The position numbers and the translations under genes are program-made. From Nepenthes gracilis (Eukaryota > Streptophyta > Magnoliopsida > Caryophyllales > Nepenthaceae): a stretch of 64,000 nt of DNA. Location of the stretch: positions 12,744,901 through 12,808,900 of the forward strand of contig BSYO01000033.1 of assembly GCA_033239525.1 (NCBI GenBank). The letters run 5' to 3'. This document shows positions 33,601 through 46,910 of the stretch, piece by piece (position 1 is the stretch's first letter; each line of letters starts with the position of its first letter). The notes under the pieces were generated by a model. It saw only the letters and a list, made by a program, of their open reading frames with translations. It did not search any database and was not told where the DNA came from.

Positions 33601-36600
33601 AAAAAATTCATAAGAAAATATGCAATTAAACCATTATAAATGAATTATGTTATAACATTTTCAACAAGCTAATATAACAAAATAATAATATTAATAACGA
33701 TTTAACTTAACAAACAAAGACAAAACCTAATATAGCAATTTTTTTTATATATCAAATAATACATATATAATTTTACTATTTTACACTTTGCAATTGCTTA
33801 AAGATATAAAATATTAGTAAAAATTCACAACAAGAACGTGTCCCAAGCTTGTCCAAGAGTATAGGCGTCCAATACATGCCCGAAACTAACACTTTAATTC
33901 CAGGAGAATCTCTGTGTTTCTTAACTTCTAGCATGCTAGAATAAAAAGTGAGAGTAAAATCGAATAGGCTAGAAGGATTTGGATAAGGATACTGTTTTTC
34001 TAAAATTACCATCAATTCTGCACGTACCTGTACACCAGCTAAACTAGAAGAAGACATAGACGTCTGCAGCGATTTGCATACTATTCGGCAGATCTCAAGA
34101 GAACGACTTCTGATTTTTGCAAGCAATGGCTCACTCTGTAGAACCTGAAATTTGAACAATACTATCAAGTAAAATCTCTATCATATCCACTGTCCTGCAT
34201 AACTTTTTCTTTCTTTTTTCTCTTTCTTTTTCTTAAAAACAAGGAAAAATAACAGATTTACAGTAATCTAATTTTAAATTTTAGCTGTACTAGGATAAGA
34301 GGGTAAGCTTTAATATAACGGTAAGACTGCTCCATTATGAATCAGAATCATGATTTTTTTATCTTTTTTTTCTCCTGTAACCAAGGACAAATGACAGATC
34401 TAAGGTAATCTAATTCAAAAAATTTATCTACGTTGTAACATGAGAGCAAGTATTGACAGAACAATAAGGTTACTCCACTATTTTCCATGTTTATTTTATA
34501 GGGAATTTCTCCTGCTAAATGTTAGATTTAAGATCACTTCTTTATAGATCCCACACCCCTTTAAGATGTCATCCAGTAGCATGCTCAGGTAGAGACGTCA
34601 AGCAAAGGCTGGCCAAACAACGCAATTCACTGGATGTTTACACAGTTTGTGCAAGGGGCAGCCAAGCAGAAGCCATTTCCAACAAATTGAAAGCATCTGC
34701 GTTTGATAGGTGCACAATAGATGGCCATACGTATTTAGGACAAATAAGCACACTTGATACATGCCTGATGAGCACCAGATAGATGCTCCTATGCCAATTT
34801 CAGTGGGGCAAGCGTTTAAAGGGTCCACGTTGTCCAAAGAGGGTCATATCTAATGCATGTGAAGGGCGTACATGTGCCAACACTTTAATATAAAAGCTCC
34901 TGTGCGTTTTGCCAGGGTTAACATATAAGAAATTTTTTATTTCTTTGAATGCTGATATAGGGAGAAAAAGAAGAGTTGGAGAGAGAATGGAAGAAGAGGA
35001 AAATTTATCCATCCATTAGAGTTTAAATCCTGCTCAATTTTCTACAGGCCTTAGATACGTTATTATTATTGTTACAATAAACATTTTACCGATCTTTGTC
35101 TTCTCGTTCGCTCTTATATTCTATATTACTCGGGTTTATCACTATAATATGTTGTATCCTTGTGTTTGTTGGAAGCTTTTATAATCAAGACTCATTGTAT
35201 GGTCGATATTCATCGAACTTTTAACTCCGTATTTTTATCAACATTTCTAAAGGAGTTTCCAACATAAAATATTGTTTCATTATTTGTGATTATTATTTTA
35301 CATTGTATATTACCGTATCATCTCCTCATATATTTAAACAAAGGATTCAAAAATAATTTTGTAGAGATAAGTTCTCAATTTTGTAAGCAAAGCTTCGGCT
35401 AATAAGTGATATTAGAGGCACGTTATTATGTTAAATTGTTTAGACGGATGGAAAGTGGTAATAAAATGATTTGTTCGAATGGCATAAACTATAACCTATG
35501 GAGGAGCAAGATGAAAGGCCTATTATTTATTAAAGCAATAAGCAATACATCTTTCGGTGTTTGTCATCCAAAAGCCCGAATCAACATCTAACAAAGAGAG
35601 AACTTTTGAACATAAGCAAGTTTCTGGGTACATTGGGCAATTTGTTGACGATAATATTTATAATCACATCGGCAATGAAATGCACATGAGAGAACTATGA
35701 AAGAAGCTTGAAGTGCTTTATACTTCAAAAACGAATAACAATAAGTTGTATCACTAGATGAAATTAATACAAATGAAATACCGAGAAGGTGGTTCTGTAG
35801 CCAATCATCTAAACAAGTTCTAACGGTGCATCAACCAATTAAGTGGCATGGATAATAAATTTGACGATGAATTGTTAGTCTTTTAGTTGTTGACTACATT
35901 ACCAAATTCACGGGATGCTATTAGTATCACCATTGTCAACACAGCTCTTAATGATATAGTAACCTTGGAGATAGCAAAGCGTGCGAGCATTGATGAGGAG
36001 ATGAAGAAGAGGTCATAAGGATCCACGACCTTGCCCTCCAAAACGCTAGTCTTGGAGTCACAAGGAACGGGCAAGAGGAGAGGTACCAAATCTAGTGAGG
36101 AGAATTGAAGCAAATAAAGATCGAGATATCGAAACCTTGAATGCCATCACTGTGGAAAGAATGGCCACAACAATAAGCATTGTTACAAATAGTGGTGTGG
36201 GAACGGAGATGGCGACAAAAAGAAGGCCAAGAAGTTCTAAGATGATGAGAGAGCTTCGATTGTTACTAAGTTTGAACTTTTTGTCATGTGCGAAAAAAAT
36301 GTAACCAACATGGTCGATCACGAGACATGCTGGGTAATCGATAGTAGTGAATCACTCCATGTGAAATCTAGAATGGAATTCTTCACATCATATATTCTTG
36401 ATAATTTTAGAATATTGAAGATGGGCAATTATGGATTGTCTCGAACAGTGAGTTACAATGATGTGTACTTGACCACTGGCAATGGCACGAAGATGGTTTT
36501 GAGGGAGGTACGACATATCCCATATATCCGATTGAATCTTATTTCAGTTGGCAAGTTTGATGACGAGGAGTTCTGTAACATATTCTATGGGGTGCATGGA

Positions 36601-39600
36601 AGATCACTATTGGCTTATCTAGTGATTACCTATGGAAAGAAGCTTTCCATCTTGTATGTATTGTAAGCTGTGATCTCAATCATAAACATGAATGTGGCCA
36701 ATAGTGATGAGTCTTCCAACCTATAGCACAACTGTCTTAACCATATGAACGAAATGGAGGCTCAATTGCTTAGCTAAGAAAAACCTTCTTCCAGGTGTGA
36801 ATAAAGCAAAGTTGAAAAGGTGTCCTCATTAAAGCAAAGTTGAAAAGGTGTCCTCATTGTATGATGTTAAAGTAATAGACAATTTCATTCCATAGAAACT
36901 TATCTATAAAGAAGGCAAATCTTCTTGAACTCGTGCATACTGATATGTGTGGTCCTCTCAAGTAAAAACACCCTACGAAGCACTTTATTTTATAATATTT
37001 ATTGATGATTGATCAAGGAAATTAAGGGTGTATCCCTTGAAGGATCAAGCCCTCGATGTATTCAAGCAATTTTATGTCTTGGTTGAAAAGCAAATGGGAA
37101 AAAAGCTAAAGTGTGTCCGAAATGATAATGGAGGAGAGTATATCCGGAGTAAGGTCTATAGATGTGGTGTTCGTTGAGGATGAAACCATTATAGATATCA
37201 ACAAAGCAAAAAATGTGATATCTACCTCTACGATACAGATACTGTGCCATTGACACTGATGTCGATTTTTGTTGAAAATTATACTTAGAGTAATCATGAA
37301 AGCGATGGAGACCATGAGATACCCACCTTTGATGAGGTGGATGATGTCAATGATGAGGCTCATGATGTTTATCATTATGAAGCTCCTAGGCTTGCACTAA
37401 CCATCATACTTTGACAATTCATGAGAGATCGACATCCCTCCTCATGCCTATCGGCTGATAAATATGTGTGACTTATCAACAGTGGAGAGCCCAAACACTT
37501 TAATGAACTACTGAGGATGAATACAAGACGAAGTGAATTGATGTTATACAAAATGAGATGAAATCCTTTCATAAAAATCATACGTTTGAACTGACTAAAT
37601 TACCTAAGAGCAAATGAGCATCGAAGAACAAGTGGGTTTTTTGCTTGAAATTCAAATAAAACAACCCTTAGCTAACATACAAGGCAAGATTGATTGTAAA
37701 ACAGTTAAACCAACAGAAGGCATCCATTTTAAGGAGATTTTTTCTCCCATTGTGAATATGTCTTCCATTATCTTAAATTAGTCACAACCCTTGATCTACA
37801 AATTAAATAACTGGATGTGTGGATGGCTCTTCTCCACTGTGATCTTGAAAAGAAAAACTAACATTGAGCAATCGAACAAGGTTCAAGTTAAGGGGAAAAG
37901 GCATTTAGTATGCCGCTTGGAGAAGAGTTTTTATAGGCTAAAACAAACCTTTAGGCAATCATACAAGAAGTTTTAGTCAATAATGATGGATCAAGGTTAT
38001 TGGAAAACCACTTTGGATCATCGCATCTCCATCCAAAGGTTCTTAAAAGAGTATTTTGTTATCCTTTTGCTCTATATGGATGACATATTTATTGTGGAGT
38101 GGAATGCCTCCTTGATTAGTGAGTTAAAGAAGTAACTTTGGAAGTCTTCTACTATGAAAGGCTTAGAACTAGCGAAATAAATTCTTGGCACAATAATTTT
38201 TCACGAGCAGGGAACAAAAAGACTTCGGATGTCCCAAAAGATTACATTGAGAAGGTGCTTTAATGCTTCAACATAGAGAAATTTAAACTGATAAGCACTT
38301 TGTTCACCAATCATTTCAAACTAAGCACTTGGCAAAGTCCTTAGACTAAATATTAGAAGGTTGGCATGAGACATGTCTGTTATTTTTCTATCGTTTGGGA
38401 GTTTGATCTATGCAATGATGTGTAGGAGGGTAGACATAGCTTGTAAGGCCCGAGTCTTTAATTTATAATAATCTTAAATGATTAAGCAAATATAATCAAA
38501 ATTAAGGTCAAATGATATGAAAAATTGGGTTAAAGAGTCAAAGTTGGACCGGATGACTTACGCTTAATGGAGGCCTGACCCACGCCTAAGTGTCAAAATC
38601 TATGGGGTTAGCACCTGATAAGCGCTCGAGGTAGGTTGACAGAATGTTCACGCTCAATGCACGCCCAAGGGACACTTGAGCGGTCATTGGCAGTAGCTAT
38701 GTATTTGATGCACGATCAAGCTGCGCTCGAGCACAGTAGACCAGTAGAGTGGTGCCCAACGCGTGCTTGAATCGGTGCTCGAGCACCACAACTGTATAAA
38801 TACAACACTTGAGCTGAATTCTGTCATTTTTTAAAGGAGATTTCAGAGAACAAAGAGAGAGACCAGGAGAAGAGAAAGAAAGCTTGAAAAAGTTCAAATC
38901 AAGTGAATCAAGGTTTGAATTTCAGTAATTTGGAAACAAGGCAAGTGCACTCTATACTTTTCCTTCTATTGTTGTTGTTCTTTTCTAATTTCCATAGACA
39001 GTTCTTGTTCCATTACTCAACTATGACATAATTTCGAAGTCTTAATGTTTGTATTGAACATGGATGTTAGTTTTCCATGATTTTATTGCAAAATTTCATA
39101 GAAACTCATGCCTAAATTCATGTAGGATGTATAAGTATGCAGTTTTCTGCAATACAGTCTTTATATATGATTTGAAAACCTAATGCAATGTTCATGTATG
39201 CTTAGTTTCGTGGAGAACCCTCTTGCTTGTTAATAATCGTCAAAATTTATGCCTCTCATGTTCTAAAAAATCTATATAAGTCCTTTGCATGATGCTAGTT
39301 TTCTGCACTGCTGCTGATTTTCTGTACTACTTGGTTTGTAGGTCCGAAATAATGAAATTTATAATTCTTGCATGTTCCAAATTCGTACATAGGGTTCTAC
39401 ATGTTTTAAATCATTAAGTATAGATCTTATATACACTAAAAATACATAAGAATTGCCCTGCATGTTATGGACTTCAATAACAAATTCTACATTTGCTAAA
39501 TTATGCATCACTTGCTAAATTTCTCTACATTACACGCTAATTAAGCATCCCACCGAAAGAATTAGTTTTAAATGACATAAAATTATAGAATTATGAAAGA

Positions 39601-42600
39601 AAACTCTACAATTATGCTATAATTTATGAGCATTTTCTCCAGGAGTAAGAAAATTATGAATTAAGGAAACAGGTGTAGAGTTTTCATAAGAAATTACATT
39701 GGACCATAGTAATGATTCAGTAGGTAGTATATTATGGCATGCTTTAATTTATTATAATAGTATATCAATATCCAAACCTAAAATTTGCAGGTGAGAAGTG
39801 GCATTCGGCCCCGTCTATAGGGAAATATATAGACAGCCCACTTACGGGTCTTGAATAGGAACATATGGCCTTTAATTGTGTGGGAGCATACACATCCCGA
39901 GCTTCGATTGTCCACTCCTTTAGTCAGTAAGGCCTACTAGCCCTTCGTCCCTAAGAAAAATAAAAATTAAGCATGATTTGATGATTTAAATTGAGAAAGA
40001 ACATGATAAGAATTTTAGAAATGCATTAAGTAAATTTTTTTGCACATTCCATGTCATTTCATCCGATCATTGTCTATATCCTTTCCGATATATTTTAAAT
40101 GCAAAGCATATATAATCTTTGATATATTATGTGTCTTATTGAACTTTTGACTTACTTCTTACTGTTTTTACTAACCTTTCAGATGAGATACAAGAGTTAT
40201 TACCGGATGAATAAGAATGAAGGACCGAATTGGCATTGAGAGTCTAGATTAGAATTTTTATAATGTTGAATGTTGTTTAATGAATTCAGATAATGTTTAA
40301 TGTATTATGTTATATTTCGGACAGCATTTAGGTATCTAAAAATGTTGTATTAGGGTATTTGATAATAGTTAATGTATTGGTTTAAGTTTGGACAGCAGCT
40401 GAAATTATTAAGTTGAATGTTAGTTATGTTGGCAGTTTGATTTTGGCCTATTAAGTCATGGATGTTGGTTGTTTCCATAGATTTTATTTGCTTCCACAGA
40501 TTTTGTTATGTTGATTTTGTTTTGGACAGGCATCGCTCTTTCCATAAGGTCCGACTTCACGTTTAAATCGATGTTGAAGTCACATGTAATATGACACGTG
40601 TTTTGGATCCTATGTAAGATATTTGTTAATTTAATTGTAATCGATCGAGGTATCGACGTGTAATTCACGTCTGAATGTAATTAAAGGATAAATTGGATAA
40701 TTAATAATAATTTGATTAAAAGTTAATTTCGGGGTCAGGATTTAGGATGTAACATAGCTCATGCAGTTGGAACCATTAGTCGATTCCTTACCAATCCCGA
40801 AAAGAACATTGGTTCGAAGTGAAATAGATACTGAGGTATTTTCGGGGTACTTCCAAGATGTGTACGTACTTTGACAATTGTAAGTAGTTTTTGGTCGTGT
40901 ACTCTAACATTGTCATGGTTGTGAACATGGACTTTCAAAAGTCCAATTCAGGTTATTTGGTTATGTTCGCGAGAGAAGCCGTGTCTTGGCAACCGAGACT
41001 ACAAAAATGTTCTTTCTACCATTAAAGTTGAATTCATTGTGGAGACAAAAACGAGTAAGGAAATGTTATGGATGAGGAAGCTCATCCAGGAACTTGACTT
41101 TACTCAAGGGCAGTATATGGTGTTTTGTGACAATCAAAGCTTTATTCAAATTTGCAAGAACTCATTGTTTCATTTCAGATCATTGATGTTTGGTATCATT
41201 GGATGAGAAATGTAATTGACTCATAGTTTCCAGCATTTGGTAAAATCAAGACCAAAGACAATGAGCTTGATATGATAATAAAAGTAGTGCAAAGAAGAAA
41301 GCTTGACTATGCCAAATAATTGTCGAAATGATGGCAACCACTAGGTTGTGAGGAGAAAGTTTATTGGGTTTTGGGTTACCCCATTGTAAATCCTACATCT
41401 ATTGACATATCATCTAATGGCATGCTTAAACATAGACGCCAAATAAGGATCAGTCAAGGGTTGGTCAAAGATCGGCAAGTGATGGAGTTCACTAGAGATT
41501 CATGTAAGGTTTGTGCGAGGAACGGCGGAGAAAAAGCCATTCACAATAAATCGGAAACATCTGCTCATGATAGGCGCACAATAGACAGTTGTGCAGATTT
41601 GGGACAGAATAGGCACACTTTATGTGCACCTAATGTGCGCTCGAGGGGTGCTCATGTATTAATTCCGGTCGAGCAAGTATCTAACGGGTACACATGCATG
41701 GATCATTCAGAGGGGGTCACACCTGATACATACAAAGGACGCACATGTGCCAACACTAAATATAAAAGCTTCTGTGCATTTTATTAGGGTAAACATATAT
41801 GGAGATTTTTAAGTCTTTTGAGCATTGACATAGAAAGAGAAAGGAGAGGAAGAGAGAGAGTGGAAAAAGATAAATATTTACTCATTTGTTAGGATTCAAA
41901 TGGTATTCTATTCTCCACTGACCTTAAGTATATTATTTTTATCGTTGTAAAGAATATTTTACCAGTCATTTTTTTCTCGTTCGCTCATGTTATGTTGCTC
42001 GGATTTATCACTATAAGGTGTTATATCCTTATATTTGTTGGAAGTTTTTATAAACAAAACTCATCTTGTAGTGGATATTTTTCAAACTTATAGTCCTATT
42101 ATTTTTCTTCTGGTTTCTAAAGAAGTATTTCACACAAAATATTACACCTAATTATTTGTGATTATTATTTTATATTATGTGTTATCATATCATCTTCTCA
42201 CAGGTACAAACAAAAGGTTCAGAAATGATCTTTATAAGAATTAGTTCTCGACTGTATGGGCAGAACTTCAGCATCTGGAACTCAATACTAAACCCACAAT
42301 GTAGGTTAACTAGGCTACTTTTTTAGTTTACAAGTAACTAAAAATACCAATGATATACCAAGGTTGCTCAAAATAGAGCATTTTGTTCCGATATGGGGGA
42401 TGGAATGAGAACATCGATTCACACTATGAAATGAAATATCGGCAATACATATAACAGAATCAGGTTCCACAATACCGCAACAAAGACCCAACATTTAACC
42501 AATATATCTGCTGCTATTTCCCTATCATGTTCTGATTAATAAAAAGAAATTTCCATCCTATATGTCTGTTATCAAACACACATCTGATGTGACTAATATT

Positions 42601-43606
42601 GTTACGGTTACGACTGATATCAATACTGATATTTTCATCCATGATTGGCACAGAAACTATACAGTGGGGCCATGGGTGTTATTATCCCATTGGACCATGG
42701 AAATGTTCAAATAGTCTTTACATACACAAGGTAGGTGATAATAGGCAGATAAGATAACACAATGCAGTAGAAGAACGTTAATACTAGGAGATCTTGCTAT
42801 TCTTGAGCCTTTTTCTAGATGGCTAATTAGGTTATGATCCAACACAATGCAATAGGTCACTTGTACAAATGGCAACAAAATAAGTTAATTTAAGTTGAAA
42901 TGCGGAGCAAAGAAGTCCAAGTCTCTAGTTTCCCAGACTTAAAAATAATCAATCCATTGTATTAACTTTTGAATAAACACAATATGCGTATCAGTCATAA
43001 TCATATAGGTATCAGACATATCGGATAATACATATCAGTATCGAAGATATAAGAATGAAATAAAGTTTAAGAATTGTAAACTAATATATTATATTAGTTG
43101 ATATTTTGAATATGGACAAACATATCACAATACATAACTAATACGGCAATATGTTGCAATATTGTTACGATATCAAAAAATATCAGTACAAGAAGTCTTG
43201 ATAGCAATATATATCAGCCAATAGTTGAATCTACTATTATAGCTAATAATCCTAGTTTCTCTTTTCCCTTGTCATCTAATCATTGAGCAAAATCAAGAAA
43301 AGGATCAACCTAGGAACACATGATACTTACAGAGAAAATCCTACTCATTTTTGGAGACAATCTCTCAATGAATTCTCTAGCCTCATTAACAGCAGCATCC
43401 AGTTCTTCGCACTCTTTCAATAAAATGTCATCCAAAGGTACCTTGTCATCAGCAATTTCATCTAGCACGGGTTTCAAATGCTTCATCAAAACAGCCACAC
43501 TCTCAAAATCCTTCTGAATAGGAATAAAATTTGACGTTTGGCATGAAACCAGATGAATAAATCGAGAAATACTGTTGGTCAGAAACCGTACAGATTTGGT
43601 CTCCAT
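30663..43606 (-). CDS. U-box/ARM-repeat E3 ubiquitin ligase, PUB3-like (4 coding exons)
   Basis: Coding exons on the minus strand: 43606-43331, 34144-34028, 33379-31607 and 30731-30663. They total 744 codons plus a stop, and every intron has GT-AG ends and keeps phase 0. The N-terminal helical UND region (residues 1-230) opens METKSVRFLTNSISRFIHLV. The U-box (about 233-310) has SYFRCPLSLDLMLDPVIVAS, which recruits the E2 enzyme. Armadillo repeats (about 455-735) bind substrate. The last exon encodes QQLLSHFRSQREGAT. Length and motifs match Arabidopsis PUB3 (and the wider PUB2/PUB4 group), cytosolic or nuclear ligases in ubiquitination. The reading frame is intact although intron 2 is 9.2 kb and packed with retrotransposons. 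Reading through intron 4 adds VRNFYPFFG and stops, so retention would trim the last repeat. Confidence 0.93.
30732..31606 (-). other. PUB gene intron 4 with MITE-like inverted repeats
   Basis: Donor GTACGC follows the KEK codons and acceptor TTTTGCAG precedes the last exon. Bases about 30950-31330 contain nested inverted phrases (ccaatggttgagac against tcaaccattgagaa; gagaataagagagt against actctcttattc), suggesting a small foldback element. Confidence 0.6.
34500..35402 (+). repeat. 5' LTR of the copia element (approximate ends)
   Basis: Shares phrases with 41360-42276, such as acatgtgccaacact, ataaaagctcctgtg (TATA region near 34890) and tttatcactataa. The left end is uncertain. Confidence 0.65.
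35448..36290 (+). pseudogene. copia gag remnant with intact zinc knuckle
   Basis: Opens MESGNKMICSNGINYNLW after the PBS region. Frames are broken by stops (for example near 35590) before the CCHC knuckle at 36142-36183, whose spacing (CX2CX4HX4C) is intact. Gag forms the virus-like particle and the knuckle binds RNA. Confidence 0.75.
36295..38240 (+). pseudogene. copia protease, integrase and reverse transcriptase remnants
   Basis: Protease (about 36290-36660), truncated integrase (about 36880-37150) and reverse transcriptase (about 37400-38240, YMDD at 38073-38084) appear in order but in several frames. A 28-bp tandem duplication lies at 36806-36861. The region between the integrase motif NDNGGEY (near 37130) and the linker (near 37160) is deleted. 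Confidence 0.75.
38442..40754 (+). mobile_element. 2.3-kb Ty3/gypsy-type solo LTR nested in copia, TSD TAGCT
   Basis: TGTAAGGCCCGAG to GGATGTAACA, with terminal TGT...ACA. It is flanked by TAGCT at 38437-38441 and 40755-40759. A TATA box (gtataaataca near 38792) supports the plus orientation. Reading from the left flank to the right flank restores the conserved link between copia reverse transcriptase and RNase H, which proves the insertion. No internal coding region remains, as expected after LTR-LTR recombination. Length and TGTAAGGCCC start fit large-LTR gypsy families. Confidence 0.9.
40760..41340 (+). pseudogene. copia RNase H remnant
   Basis: Begins just after the solo LTR. Contains DFQKSNSGYL (near 40930) and QSFIQICKN (near 41140) type RNase H motifs, in broken frames. 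It continues the reverse transcriptase frame interrupted at 38441. Confidence 0.7.
41360..42276 (+). repeat. 3' LTR of the copia element (approximate ends)
   Basis: Preceded by a purine-rich gtgaggagaaag near 41348. Ends near gcagaacttcagca. Pairs with 34500-35402. Confidence 0.65.
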
Positions 43607-43611
43607 CTGAC

Positions 43612-46600
43612 CTGCATCAAATAGTACAAAATGCATTAAGCACGAGCTTATCGACTAATGTCTCTTATATTACAAAGGCTGCCAAGTCGTGAAGCTCATC
43701 CAAGAAACGTTTTTTATTTGTATTCATGACTTTTGGAAAGAGCCTCTTTATGTCACACTACCGAGGATTTTGTGTCAAAAAAATACACCGCCTAAAGGCT
43801 TTAACGGGACTAGCTAATAAAAGGCCCAGAGCTGGGAGTGATTTTAGAAACCAATTGCATTCCAGAAGTTCTCAATATTGTATTTGTCTAGAAGGAAAAA
43901 AAAATGTATTTTCATTACGGTATTACACAACAACAATTACTTAAATACATTAAGTATCGGCAGAAAAGCTAAAGAATCAACAGGTCAAATTTAACAGAAT
44001 CTCAAAAAACAAGCAGGGCCACGAGAATCATATATACTTGTGACCTGTAAATACAAACTTCAACTGTATATGAAATTATTATCGAAGAATATTCATCCAT
44101 ATAAATAGTGGCCTCACTTTTTGGCACCTCTTATTTGCTTTGTAATTGATGAGAAGTGTAGATATGCTGCTAAACTTAAATAAGCTGCCAAAAAGTGCTT
44201 AACTGAAATAAGCTGCTGAAGCAGGATAAGTCATGTTAAGCATTGGTGACAGATTGTTGAGAAGGCTGGTGTTGAAAAATGGCCAGAACATATCATTATT
44301 TATATTTGAAGAACAGCCACTAGTTCACTACAAATTGTCAATTGCCATGATCCTTGATCCACTGTAAAGTCTTCAAATCTAGTTTAAAAAGAGAGGCATA
44401 TGAAATTATATTTCCTAAGTCAATTCTAAGAAACATTGTTGTGAGATATATATTTTTCTATCTTAAATAAATAAATGTCATGTTCTTTTCCAATCCCCAA
44501 TGAAATGATTCTTTTTCTCTTGAAAATCTTTTAAGGCTAGTTTTAAAATGAGAGGCATATGTAATACTTTTTTCTTAGCCAATCTAATTGAGCGTATGTG
44601 CATAAAAATGCATAGGATAATACATAGAGTTAAGGCAAGTTGGCTAAAATGGAGATGCATTGGAGCATTATGTGATGTACCTCTAAATATTAAAAGAGAA
44701 TTTCTATAGAATAGTTATAACACTAGCTATACTAGATGGATGGGAATGTCAAAAATCAAAGAACTACACATTAAAAAAGCAAGTGTAGAGAAAATAAATC
44801 AAGGTTTAACTCTCCATAAGTTGTGTTCTTGCAAGTTTCTTTACAATTTCTTACAATATAAAACCATTATTGGGCCTTCACTTAAAAACTTAAGTTTTGA
44901 GTAGTTGGTTTCTTAACATTGTATCAAAATATTGTTGATTAAGTGATCATAAGTTTAATTTCTAAGATTCATTTTTATATAAATTGTTTCTCAGCATATG
45001 GGTATGGAGTGGGCATGTACTAAATCTATGCTTCAAGCCTAAAAGGATATCATGCACGGCAGGATGTGTCAAAGTATAAAGCCATTCTTAAACATTCACC
45101 TAACAACTTAAGCTTATAATTCTGTAGTTTCTTGATTCCAGTACAACAATAAACTGCAATATAAATGAAGATGTTAAGATGGACAAAATTCTAAAAGAAA
45201 AAAATAAGAAATAAACATACATGTAGCAATTTAGGGGAGTAGAATCCAGACAAAAAAAAAAGGATAAGATCATTCATATGCTTAAAATATATTTAAGACT
45301 ATACAACAGTGGAAAACATGATTTGGTTCGAGTTGGAGGCAAGGGAAGTGGGGACATATGCCAAGAAAAACATAGGGATGAAGAAATCATAAGGATTTGA
45401 AAAGAAATCTAACTTTAAGAGGATGTTACTACAAATATAGCAAAATGGCAACCTCGGATTATTTGAAGCTGGCTTTATTTAGTGGGATTAAAGGCTTTGA
45501 TGTCCACAAAGAAAGATTTCTTCACAAATTGACATTCAGCCTAATATAGTGGACTTGAACCACCTCGGCTTCCACAGCATGGAGCTAACAAGTTCCACAC
45601 ATGTAAAGAGGTTGCAACATACTTACCAATAAAAAGTGGTTGCAACATGATTTTTACAGAAGAGGGGACAAGCACAAAGCATCCAGTCATATCATATGAA
45701 AGAAGAAACATATGTGGCACAAGAATTTCAACACTAAAGTTAAGGATTAGTAACCCTTATCGAACGGACTCGATCTTATAAAGATGCATGGAAGGTAATC
45801 AAAAAGGAAAAGCTTTTTCCTTTATGTTCATAATAAATCTACTTTCTCTTAAATAGATATGTGTGTTTTGATTCGAGTCAAAATCTTGAAAAAATCAGAT
45901 TTGACCCCACCTGGTGGTCAACAAAAATCTGAAGTGGCAACAATGTACGACAACTCCAATAGTCAACAAATCACAACCCCGATACACCAATATCTCACCT
46001 TGAACAACCACAAACACAGAAAATGCAATATCGTACAATGATATAACTGCCAACTTTTTCACATCCTGATCATTGCAGAATGTTGCAGATTAACAGATCA
46101 AAATACCTAAATTCATGATCACATTCTCAACTCCAGTCATGGTAAGCTTTGTTCATGGCATTTAGCTAACACGAAGAAAATGGTATAAACAAAGTGACAA
46201 TCCATGAGTACTAAAATTTTCACGTTATTTACTATAGAAATGGAATTTATTTTCAATGTCATGAAAATGCTGAAGAGGGTTGAGGAATACCATACGGGAA
46301 CTTAGGTCAACAATAAGAGCCCCGTTAAACACCACCAAATAAGCGGATTTCAAAGTACTCTCTTCTAATCACTCTTTTGCGTTAAATTCCCCTCGAGGAA
46401 TAAAGGAATCTAATTGTCTAAGCGTGAAATGCTCACAAAACGGGAACATTTTCAGCTTGTGCGACAGTTTTCATCAGATATTCTTATAAGGAAAAAGGAT
46501 CATCCGATTAAAATTCCACATTCAATTTATCGTCAGCTTAGACATTAAATTCTCAAATTGCAAAATATTTTGCCCTCCTAAAAGCCGATTTCAACCAACA

Positions 46601-46787
46601 AATTTTTAAAACAAGGATCTCGAGAAAAGCATGCAGGGTAATAAAATGCGTCATAATAAACAAGAACAGCTTCCAACGTCGGGAATCGGACCGAGTGCGA
46701 TGAATCATCAACCCTTGGCCAACGAATTTCAAGCAAATGGCGTCGTAATACGATCATTTAGAAGAGAGAACGAAATGGCAAACTTAC
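43612..46787 (-). other. PUB gene intron 1 (5' UTR intron, inferred)
   Basis: Acceptor GATGCAG lies five bases before the start codon's exon (43611). A good donor (tac/GTAAG) occurs at 46787-46783, with an alternative ggtata donor near 46800. AT-rich, no genes recognised. Confidence 0.5.
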
Positions 46788-46910
46788 GTAGATATATACC
46801 TCAAGCGATGCGTTTCTTGAAGCTGAAAAAGTGCAAGAAAGGCATGAAAAGCTGCAAGGTTCAGCATGAAAATTGAAGAGAGAGAGAGAGGGAGAGAGAG
46901 GGGGGGTAAA
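46788..46910 (-). promoter_or_regulatory. Probable first, non-coding exon and CT-rich leader of the PUB gene
   Basis: On the minus strand a (CT)n tract (46874-46905 read as GA on plus) precedes a short leader with an upstream ATG (near 46869) whose frame overlaps the main start. CT-rich leaders and a 5' UTR intron are common in such plant genes. The exact transcription start is unknown. Confidence 0.45.

Larger units (their letters stand above)
34500..42280 (+). mobile_element. Decayed Ty1/copia retrotransposon in PUB intron 2
   Basis: LTR-like segments (about 34500-35402 and 41360-42276) align along their length with many differences, so the element is old. A degenerate copia PBS (tgatattagaggc, 35407-35419) follows the left LTR. 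On the plus strand, in canonical order: gag (35448 on, NYNLWRSKMKGLL), a CCHC zinc knuckle (36142-36183), protease (WVIDSSES near 36331, its active-site region altered), integrase (LLELVHTDMCGP near 36922; its end is deleted), reverse transcriptase (YMDD at 38073-38084) and RNase H (40760-41340). Stops and frameshifts occur throughout, so it cannot make proteins. It is antisense to the host gene. No target duplication was identified. Confidence 0.88.
34145..43330 (-). other. PUB gene intron 2, 9.2 kb, filled with retrotransposons
   Basis: Donor GTAAGT (43330-43325) and acceptor TTTCAG before 34144. It holds a copia element (about 34500-42280) with a gypsy solo LTR nested inside. The rest (34145-34500 and 42280-43330) is AT-rich; a roughly 120-bp segment near 34223-34340 is imperfectly repeated at 34360-34480. 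Confidence 0.85.
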
